A stretch of 21,538 bases of DNA. Origin: an uncultured Bacteroidales bacterium. Lineage in GTDB: Bacteria; Bacteroidota; Bacteroidia; Bacteroidales; UBA932. The notes under the pieces were generated by a model. The model was given only the letters and a program-made list of their open reading frames with translations, was not told where the DNA came from and ran no database searches. Position 1 is the stretch's first letter; every line of letters begins with the position of its first letter. The DNA is taken from positions 1-21,538 of the forward strand of contig CAMJJZ010000015.1 in assembly GCA_946406275.1 (NCBI GenBank). The letters run 5' to 3'. This document shows, piece after piece, positions 1-6,158 of this stretch. Position numbers and translations under genes: made by a program.

Positions 1-313
1 CTATCTGGCAATATGCACATTCCTCCCGGCCCGGGACCACGGGTGTGACGATATCGCCCTCCCGATCTATCTCGAAGAACCCCTTTGCCGAAACCGCATC
101 CCTGCCGGCCTGGCTCATGAGGGGTGAAAACACTTCGTAAGCGGCCTCCAGGGGCTCCAACTCCTCTTCCTTGAGAGGAGCGCCGCTGTCGCCAATTATA
201 CAGCAGCAGCCCTTGCAGACGGGATAGTCACAGGCAAAGAACTCGGTGACCACATCTTCCGAGACAAGGATGTCGCCTATTTCTATTATGGTTCCGAAGT
301 CTTTGTTACTCAT
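1..313 (-). CDS. DUF3109 family cysteine-rich protein (3' end cut off by window)
   Basis: The first 104 codons of a gene that reads off the left edge. The start is the ATG at 311-313, which overlaps the stop of the upstream M16 gene in an ATGAGTAA arrangement, so the two are almost certainly co-translated. The visible protein has an N-terminal DILVSEDVVTEFFACDYPVC stretch, then KGCCC, then GDSGAPL, with cysteines at residues 28, 33, 36, 37 and 38 and further ones at 99 and 102. This spacing is typical of the DUF3109 family found widely in Bacteroidota, which is related to YkgJ-like putative metal-binding proteins. The cysteines suggest Zn or Fe binding, but no reaction is established for the family. 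No signal peptide is seen, so it is probably cytoplasmic. The remainder of the protein lies outside the window. Confidence 0.85.
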   Translation of the reverse strand, partial: MSNKDFGTIIEIGDILVSEDVVTEFFACDYPVCKGCCCIIGDSGAPLKEEELEPLEAAYEVFSPLMSQAGRDAVSAKGFFEIDREGDIVTPVVPGREECAYCQI

Positions 314-2819
314 CGGCAATGAACTCGATGCGGCCGCCGGTGGCAAGGGCCTTCAGAAGCCCCTTCAGATTCTCCGGCGTTATGGAATTGATGCTGTCCT
401 GATACTTGGAAACGTCCTTTCCAAAGGCATAGCGCGCTTCCATGGCCGTCACAGCCCCTGAAGGTGAAGACATCAGGGCCTTGGTGCGCTCCATGTGGGT
501 TGCCTTCCAGGCCTTGAGGTCGCTTGCCGCTACAGGCGCCTGGCTCACCTCCCGGATTGCCGCACGCACGGCCGTAATGGCCCTCTCAAGGTCCTGGGTG
601 GTATTTTCCGGAAGGCCGTCAATGCTGGCGGGCTGGCAGGAAATGAAGAAGCGGAAGCGCTCCTGCGGCAAGACCATGAGGGATGCCTGCACATCCACGT
701 AATAGCCGTAAGGCGCCAGATGCCGGACCAGGGATGTTCGGAGGGCTTCCGCGGCTATATCGCCCATGTAATAGCTCTGGGCGGTCACCGGGAACTCCGT
801 GTCCATCATTATGTAAAGGCCTCTGGGGCCGCTGCCCTGCATTGTGCGGGTGCCAACTATCGGCCTGAGGTCCACCTGGGGACGATAGAGAGTGCCGCGG
901 TCAGTGTCAAAGCCGCCCAGCTGCCTCAGGAGCAGCTTTTTGACCACGCCCTCCTCCAGGTCTCCGGCAAGGATCAGGATGCCGTCGTTCATGCGGGCGA
1001 AGCGGGTCTGGAAGTATTTATCGGCCTTTCTGGCTGTCTCTGCGGTAAGGACGCCCGACCTCTTGGCGGACTCGTACGGGAAACCGGCGTCCATGAGTAT
1101 GGAAAGCGTTTCTTCGGTGGGAATGCTCCGGAGGTTCTGGCTGTGGGAATAGGCCTCGAAGGCGCCCCAGTTGAAGTTTCGGTCCTTGGCAAGGGCGTTC
1201 AGGGACTTAAGGAGGAAGGAGAGCTTTCCGGAAGGGGCGTCGCCGCTGAGGCTCATGCAGAATACCCCCACGTCCGGCACCATGCTTATTCCGGACGATG
1301 CCATAATGTCCTGGAAAGCGTGGCAGGAGAGGCCGCCGGCATCGTACATATAGAACATGTCGCCAATGTAGCCGCCTTCGCCGGGAAGCAGGTCCTCTAT
1401 TGAGGAAAGGCCGCCGCTGAGGACCAGGGAATAGGAGAACATCCCGCTGCCGGGAATCTGCTTATATGCCACCCTGATGCCGTTTGAGAAGGTCCAAAGC
1501 TTGCCTCCGGTCACGGGTTCCGTCTTCTCGCTCTTGATGCGGGCCTTGGGGACGATGCGCTCCATGCCCAGGGAGTCCCCGGAGTGCCAGGAATAGTCTT
1601 TTCCGGACGACGCGATGGATCCGTACAGATAGGCCAGGTTATAGTAGAACAGGGCGTCGTCCTTGTCCAGGGAATCCGCGCCCATGATATACTTGAGGCT
1701 CAGGTTGGTAAGCTGCTCCGCCAGGGCCGATGAAAACTGGTTGAAAAGCCTCCGCTGGGTGCTGTCCGGCACATTCCTGCGGGCAAAGAGGTTGGACTCT
1801 TCCGTGAAGGCGCTCAAGGGTGCGCCGTAAAGGAAGTGCGCTATGCAGCGGTCCACGTCCTCCTCGTTTGAAGGCATCCGGGCCGCTCCGCGAAGGAAAT
1901 GCGGCCTCAAGATACGCTTGGCGTCCGAAAATTCATTCTCCCCCGCACCGAAGGAATCCAGTTCCCCTATGGTGGCGGACATGGTTCTCATGGTGGCGTC
2001 AGTGAATTCCGGGGCTGTGGTGACGGCAACGCCGTAGCGCTCGTCACCTCCTGTTTCAGAGCTTCTCAGGGAAGAAAAAGTTATGTCTCCGTAGGGAATG
2101 CCGGCGTCCCGGAGATTCCTCCTTAGCCTGTGATCCAGGATGGTCTGGAACTCCAGCGCCAGTATGTTTGTAGCCAGCGTCTGCGGCGTATTCATCTGAG
2201 CCTGAGGGATTCGGGCCGATGAATAAGAGACGCTCACCTCAACGTCCTTCTTTCCCGGGACCTCGGTCACAACCACGTACGGTGCGGGGGAAGGCTCCCA
2301 TACATAGTCCGGGGCATGTGCTTCCTTGACAAGGATGCGCGGAACCAGCATGGAGAAGATGTCCATCTTCTTTTTCATCTCCACGGGATCTATGTCTCCG
2401 GCCACGATTATAGCCTGCTCGCTGCGGGAAAGGGCCATCTGGCCAAAGGTATAGAGTAGCGTGGAATCCAGCACCTCAGGGTTCCCGGTAGCCACTTTCT
2501 GATAGCGGAAAACAGTGGAGCCGTCGTTATCGGACATATACCCTTCCGGACGCGGGGCTATTGCCATCCTGGAGAAGAAATCGGCCCTGAGGGTGCGCCT
2601 GGCCTCACCGGACGGGGCTTCCTCACGCCTGATTACTGCAATGTCTGCATATCCCTTTTCCGTAGGATTGGTTACCATGTAATAGGTGGCGCCGCATCCA
2701 AGGGTGCCGCGAATGATGCGCTTGTCTACCGGCAGGGTAGGAAGGTCTGCCGCTGGCACGGTTATTGAACTAACCGCCAAGGCCAGCGCAAAAAGGGCAT
2801 ATTTCGCTAAATTTGTCAT
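306..2819 (-). CDS. Exported M16 (insulinase)-family protein, probably catalytically inactive
   Basis: An 837-residue protein with a signal peptide at residues 1 to about 24 (MTNLAKYALFALALAVSSIT). It shows the repeated two-lobe layout of large M16 zinc peptidases: an N-terminal M16 half containing AIIVAGDIDPVEMKKKMD, a middle substrate-chamber domain, and a second half beginning near SNGIRVAYKQIPGSGMFSYS and containing GILILAGDLEEG. The catalytic HxxEH motif (inverted zinc motif) of active M16 proteases is not present in either half. The second-half site reads LSGGLSSIEDLLPGEGGYIG instead. I therefore infer a non-catalytic homologue acting in the periplasm or envelope, perhaps as a chaperone or partner of an active M16 enzyme elsewhere. 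The ATG at 2817-2819 is preferred over an in-frame TTG at 2840 because the signal peptide starts there and the -7 promoter box lies between the two. A DUF3109 gene follows with an 8-base overlap. Confidence 0.8.
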   Translation of the reverse strand: MTNLAKYALFALALAVSSITVPAADLPTLPVDKRIIRGTLGCGATYYMVTNPTEKGYADIAVIRREEAPSGEARRTLRADFFSRMAIAPRPEGYMSDNDGSTVFRYQKVATGNPEVLDSTLLYTFGQMALSRSEQAIIVAGDIDPVEMKKKMDIFSMLVPRILVKEAHAPDYVWEPSPAPYVVVTEVPGKKDVEVSVSYSSARIPQAQMNTPQTLATNILALEFQTILDHRLRRNLRDAGIPYGDITFSSLRSSETGGDERYGVAVTTAPEFTDATMRTMSATIGELDSFGAGENEFSDAKRILRPHFLRGAARMPSNEEDVDRCIAHFLYGAPLSAFTEESNLFARRNVPDSTQRRLFNQFSSALAEQLTNLSLKYIMGADSLDKDDALFYYNLAYLYGSIASSGKDYSWHSGDSLGMERIVPKARIKSEKTEPVTGGKLWTFSNGIRVAYKQIPGSGMFSYSLVLSGGLSSIEDLLPGEGGYIGDMFYMYDAGGLSCHAFQDIMASSGISMVPDVGVFCMSLSGDAPSGKLSFLLKSLNALAKDRNFNWGAFEAYSHSQNLRSIPTEETLSILMDAGFPYESAKRSGVLTAETARKADKYFQTRFARMNDGILILAGDLEEGVVKKLLLRQLGGFDTDRGTLYRPQVDLRPIVGTRTMQGSGPRGLYIMMDTEFPVTAQSYYMGDIAAEALRTSLVRHLAPYGYYVDVQASLMVLPQERFRFFISCQPASIDGLPENTTQDLERAITAVRAAIREVSQAPVAASDLKAWKATHMERTKALMSSPSGAVTAMEARYAFGKDVSKYQDSINSITPENLKGLLKALATGGRIEFIADE

Positions 2820-2829
2820 GGATGCGCTG

Positions 2830-2837
2830 CAAAAATA
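2830..2837 (-). promoter_or_regulatory. -7 promoter box for the M16 gene
   Basis: The minus strand reads TATTTTTG followed by CA, a full match to the Bacteroidota TAnnTTTG -7 consensus. No clear TTTG -33 box is seen upstream. The box ends only 10 bases before the ATG, so the predicted leader is a few bases at most. The same ten bases, TATTTTTGCA, recur before the Lrp gene. Confidence 0.55.
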
Positions 2838-2850
2838 CAACTTTATTTGC

Positions 2851-2858
2851 TAATTTTG
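2851..2858 (+). promoter_or_regulatory. -7 promoter box for the TPR gene
   Basis: TAATTTTG is a full match to the TAnnTTTG -7 consensus and leaves a leader of about 38 bases before the ATG at 2902. The leader is A-rich (AACTTATAGAAGAAG before ATG) with no strong Shine-Dalgarno sequence, as is usual in this phylum. A -33 TTTG is not evident. It is divergent from the M16 promoter, with only 13 bases between the two boxes, so the two probably compete or share regulation. Confidence 0.5.
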
Positions 2859-2901
2859 TAATCTGTTACAGGAATATCTAACATAAAACTTATAGAAGAA
2901 G

Positions 2902-3828
2902 ATGAAAAAATTATTTGCAGCCCTCGGAACCCTCGCACTTGCCGCAGCAGTGGCATCTGCACAGGACTACAACGCCGGTATTGAAGCTTTTAACGCCGGT
3001 GCAACAGCTCTTGAGACCAACAAGACAGAAGCTCTGAATTCCTTCAAGAGCGCTCTCGCCCAGTTCCAGGCTTGCGAGGAAGAAGAAGCAGCGGAAATGG
3101 TAACCAAGTGCAAGGAAATCATTCCCAACACCATTCTTTCCATCGCCAAGGAGCAGATCAACGGCGCAGAGTATGATTCAGCAGTAGAAACCCTTGCCCA
3201 GGCAGAGGCCGTGGCAAAAGAATATGGTAACGACGGCATCGCCGCAGAAGCAGCGGGTCTTGTTCCCAACGTTTACATGCGTAAAGGCTCCAGCCTCATC
3301 AAGGCAAAGGACTTCGCAAACGCCATCCCCGCCCTCAAGAAGGTAACTGAGCTCACTCCGGAAGACGGACAGGCATTCCTTCTCCTTGGTCAGGCCACCA
3401 TGCAGACCGGAGACCTTGACGGCGCTATCGCCTCCTTCCTCAAGGCCAACGAGTTCGGTCAGGAAGCCAAGACCGGCAAACTCCTCTCCAACTGCTACCT
3501 CAAGAAGGGCCAGGCCGCAATGAAGGCCAACAAGAACGACGACGCAATCGCCGCTTTCGAAGAGTCCAACAAGTATCTTGAGACCGCCAACGCATACAAG
3601 CTCATCGCCAACATCTACACCAAGAGCGGCAAGAGCGCCAATGCAATCGAGGCCTACAAGAAGTATCTGGAGATTGATCCCAACGCAAAGGATTCCGCAG
3701 ACATCATCCTCACCATTGCCGCCACAGCCCAGAAGGCCGGTGACAAGGCAACCGCAAAGGAATACTACAAGAAGCTCGCCGGCACCAAGCACGCCGCCAT
3801 GGCAGAGGCCCAGCTTAAGACTCTGTAG
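2902..3828 (+). CDS. Secreted tetratricopeptide-repeat protein
   Basis: A 308-residue protein with a clear type I signal peptide, MKKLFAALGTLALAAAVASA, with likely cleavage before Gln21. There is no lipobox, so it should be a soluble periplasmic protein. From about residue 115 onward it is built of TPR helix pairs with A/G/Y positions typical of the fold, for example SSLIKAKDFANAIPALKKV, GQATMQTGDLDGAIASFLKA, GQAAMKANKNDDAIAAFEES and IYTKSGKSANAIEAYKKYLE. TPRs mediate protein-protein contacts, and the partner is not indicated by the sequence. Isoleucine is encoded only by ATC/ATT and lysine largely by AAG, while neighbours use ATA freely. This suggests high expression. It stands alone, divergent from M16 and convergent with the U32 gene, overlapping that gene's stop by 14 bases. 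Confidence 0.85.
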   Translation: MKKLFAALGTLALAAAVASAQDYNAGIEAFNAGATALETNKTEALNSFKSALAQFQACEEEEAAEMVTKCKEIIPNTILSIAKEQINGAEYDSAVETLAQAEAVAKEYGNDGIAAEAAGLVPNVYMRKGSSLIKAKDFANAIPALKKVTELTPEDGQAFLLLGQATMQTGDLDGAIASFLKANEFGQEAKTGKLLSNCYLKKGQAAMKANKNDDAIAAFEESNKYLETANAYKLIANIYTKSGKSANAIEAYKKYLEIDPNAKDSADIILTIAATAQKAGDKATAKEYYKKLAGTKHAAMAEAQLKTL

Positions 3829-5617
3829 GTTCCACCGTCATTTCACATTCAGAACAATGGAATTGCAGCCGCAGACGGCGGCCGTTGTTCAAAAGATAAA
3901 GAGGTTCCGGTTTCAAACCCGGGACCTTTTTTGGACACAGGCCCAGCTGGTGGCGGACGCAGTAGCGGGAACGCATCAGTTCTGCGCCGGGACGATGTGT
4001 TAGTTCGTATGCATCCTCCATGGTAAGTGCTCCGCGGGATGAGTAAACCGAACGGTCAATGGAGTTTGCCACATTTGCCTTGTAGGAGAGTTCCGAAGGC
4101 CCGCTCACAGATGCGTCAGGGGCGGTTTTGCGCAGAGGAATTGCATTTACTGGACTAGCATCGAGCTGTTCTGCCAGAGCCCTTCTGAGGCCGTTGATGA
4201 ATGCCGCGGAGAGCATAGGAACGTCTCCGTTGGCAGTCACACTTGAAACTATGAACCGGTATATGCCGCTCCGTTTTCCAAGTTGCTCACGAACTACCTG
4301 GATGGCTCTGTCCCTGTTTCTGGCAATGTCTTTTGAGCAACAATCGGAGATGAGTGCTCCCTCGCGGCCATCTTCAGTGTGGGCGTAAAGAGATAGCAGG
4401 CCGTCCGTAATGTCTACATCAAGCCTGACATCTATCTCCCTTGCGGGCAGAGATGCCTCTACGGAATGCTCAAATGCAGCGCTGAGGTTGCGGTACAGCT
4501 TGGTTCCAGGCGCCAGGCCTTCCACTTTCTTGCAGTGCACGATGTGTCCTTCGCAGACATCGGCCCTGAAGCCTCCGCCGTCAAAGGTGAAGCCGTCGCC
4601 GTTGGAGAGTCTCACGGACGAGTTGGCGGGCTCCAGCACAAAACCGTCTCGGGTGAGACGCAGGACCTTGCCCACGTACTCTCCGCCGCCTTCCGCCGCC
4701 CAGTTGCCGCGCCGGCCGTCAAGGTATAGCTCCGTATATCCGCGGTTGAAGGTCTTGTCCAGGTCAGGAATAAAACCGCCGCGGACGTGCCCGAATGAGC
4801 TTCTGCAGTATTTGTCTGGATGGGACTCAACAAGTGTGTCAAGTGCCTTGGAGTATGCCCTGACGACGTTTCTCACATAGCTCTCACCCTTGAGGCGGCC
4901 CTCTATCTTGAAGGAAGAAACTCCTGCATCTGCAAGCTCTTCAAGACGTTTGATAAGGTTGTAATCCTTGAGCGAAAGCAACGGTTTGTTGCGTGCTATG
5001 ACTTTTCCGGATGCGTCCTCCAGATCATACAGACTTCGGCATGCCTGGGCGCATTCCCCGCGGTTGGCGCTGCGGCCTGTAAGATACTCTGACAGGTAGC
5101 ACTGGCCGCTGTAGCACACGCAAAGAGCTCCGTGGACAAAGAACTCAATCTCAGCATCTACCGCCTGGGAAATGGCCTTGACGGTTTCCAGGCTCATCTG
5201 CCTTTCAAGCACTATGCGTCCGTAGCCCAGGCTCTCCACAAAGCGGGCCTTTTCCGGCGTGCGGATTGCGCACTGTGTGGATGCATGAAGCGCCATCCCA
5301 AGGCCATCTGCCATTGAAATCACGGCGGGATCCTGGACAATGAGAGCGTCAACCCCGGCGGCAGCAAGACTCTTCACAAGCTCCTTAACCTGGGGAAGTT
5401 CCTCTTCATATATTATGGTGTTTACAGTGGCGTAAATCCTTACGCCAAAGTGGTGTGCGTAGTTGCATAACCGCTTGATGTCCTCGAGGGAATTGGATGC
5501 TGCTGCACGGGCCCCGAAGCCGGGGCCTGCGATATAAACGGCATCGGCACCGCAATCTACTGCTGCGATGCCGACATCAACTGTCTTTGCGGGTGCAAGA
5601 AGTTCAAGAGTTCTCAA
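3815..5617 (-). CDS. U32-family protein (RlhA/TrhP-like, formerly 'collagenase-like peptidase')
   Basis: A 600-residue protein starting LRTLELLAPAKTVDVGIAAV, read with fMet from a TTG codon at 5615-5617. The N-terminal barrel (about 1-310) carries the U32 signature: HGALCVCYSGQCYLSEYLTG followed by NRGECAQACR. Cys166, Cys173, Cys189 and Cys193 are candidates for Fe-S cluster ligands. The C-terminal extension ends in a possible zinc knuckle of Cys553, Cys561, Cys588 and Cys591. Family members RlhA and TrhP in E. coli act in prephenate-dependent hydroxylation of 23S rRNA C2501 and tRNA U34, so RNA hydroxylation is more likely than true proteolysis. Which RNA is modified cannot be read from sequence. 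It follows the Lrp gene after two bases and ends overlapping the convergent TPR gene by 14 bases. Confidence 0.85.
   Translation of the reverse strand: MRTLELLAPAKTVDVGIAAVDCGADAVYIAGPGFGARAAASNSLEDIKRLCNYAHHFGVRIYATVNTIIYEEELPQVKELVKSLAAAGVDALIVQDPAVISMADGLGMALHASTQCAIRTPEKARFVESLGYGRIVLERQMSLETVKAISQAVDAEIEFFVHGALCVCYSGQCYLSEYLTGRSANRGECAQACRSLYDLEDASGKVIARNKPLLSLKDYNLIKRLEELADAGVSSFKIEGRLKGESYVRNVVRAYSKALDTLVESHPDKYCRSSFGHVRGGFIPDLDKTFNRGYTELYLDGRRGNWAAEGGGEYVGKVLRLTRDGFVLEPANSSVRLSNGDGFTFDGGGFRADVCEGHIVHCKKVEGLAPGTKLYRNLSAAFEHSVEASLPAREIDVRLDVDITDGLLSLYAHTEDGREGALISDCCSKDIARNRDRAIQVVREQLGKRSGIYRFIVSSVTANGDVPMLSAAFINGLRRALAEQLDASPVNAIPLRKTAPDASVSGPSELSYKANVANSIDRSVYSSRGALTMEDAYELTHRPGAELMRSRYCVRHQLGLCPKKVPGLKPEPLYLLNNGRRLRLQFHCSECEMTVEPTES
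3903..3932 (+). terminator. Intrinsic terminator of the TPR gene, inside the U32 coding region
   Basis: On the plus strand GGTTCCGG (3903-3910) pairs with CCGGGACC (3919-3926) with one G-U pair and an 8-base loop, followed directly by six T (3927-3932). It lies 75 bases past the TPR stop. On the opposite strand the same bases encode the KKVPGLKPEP region near the C terminus of the U32 protein. Confidence 0.6.
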
Positions 5618-5628
5618 GACTACCTTCC
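5615..5628 (-). promoter_or_regulatory. SD-like site plus TTG start of the U32 gene
   Basis: On the minus strand GGAAGG (5628-5623) is followed by TAGTC and then TTG (5617-5615). The TAG inside this spacer is the stop of the Lrp gene. Reading upstream in the U32 frame, a TAG stop occurs at 5632-5630 after only CGG AAG GTA GTC, so there is no ATG or GTG start. Downstream, the conserved ELLAPAK motif begins at residue 5. TTG is therefore the only reasonable start, and the SD-like sequence supports it. Confidence 0.7.
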
Positions 5629-6114
5629 GCTATAGGATGTGCTTTTGAAGTCCTTGACCCAAACCTGGCGCTCGATGGGCTGGTCCAGGGAGATCATGGT
5701 GTCTGTGGACTGGATGTAAGGTATCTTCTGGACGGTGTTCAGGAGGACCTCCATGAGGTGGTCGTTGTCCAGGCAGAAGAGTTTGGCCAGGATGGCGTAG
5801 CGGCCGGTGATGAAATGGCACTCTACGATTTCCGGGATCTTCTTGAGATTTGCAATTACCTCGGGATACTTTGTGGAGTCCGTAAGGGAGATACTCACGA
5901 AAGCACAGACGTTGAGGCCCAGGGCCTGGGGTTTCACCAGAAGGCGGGAGCCGGCGATGACGCCGTTTGCCTCCAGCCTTTTGATCCTCTGATGAATGGC
6001 TGCACCGGAAACACCGCACTCACGTGCAATCTCCAGAAACGGCATGCGGGCGTTTTTAACCAGGAAGGAAAGAATCTTCTGGTCTATTTCGTCTATGTGA
6101 TAATTGCTTGACAT
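5620..6114 (-). CDS. Lrp/AsnC-family transcriptional regulator
   Basis: A 164-residue protein with the standard two-domain Lrp/AsnC layout. The N-terminal winged helix-turn-helix spans about residues 7-65, with IDEIDQKILSFLVKNARMPF, then EIARECGVSGAAIHQRIKRL and a GVIAGSRLLVKPQALGLN linker strand. A C-terminal RAM ligand-sensing domain spans about 70-150, with the usual VECHFITGRYAILAKLFCLD pattern. Family members form dimers and higher oligomers, bind DNA as dimers, and often respond to amino acids. The effector here is unknown. It has its own promoter in the 44-base gap after topA and is followed two bases later by the U32 gene, so the two form a transcription unit. Family members often regulate themselves and adjacent genes, but the actual targets cannot be deduced. 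Confidence 0.9.
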   Translation of the reverse strand: MSSNYHIDEIDQKILSFLVKNARMPFLEIARECGVSGAAIHQRIKRLEANGVIAGSRLLVKPQALGLNVCAFVSISLTDSTKYPEVIANLKKIPEIVECHFITGRYAILAKLFCLDNDHLMEVLLNTVQKIPYIQSTDTMISLDQPIERQVWVKDFKSTSYSGR

Positions 6115-6139
6115 AACTTACACTTTACAACTGTTGGTG

Positions 6140-6147
6140 CAAAAATA
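6140..6147 (-). promoter_or_regulatory. -7 promoter box for the Lrp-U32 unit
   Basis: The minus strand reads TATTTTTG then CA, a full match to the TAnnTTTG consensus, 25 bases before the Lrp ATG. No matching -33 TTTG is seen. The sequence upstream is very AT-rich and overlaps the end of topA. The unit may also receive read-through from topA. Confidence 0.55.
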
Positions 6148-6158
6148 GTAAAAATATT

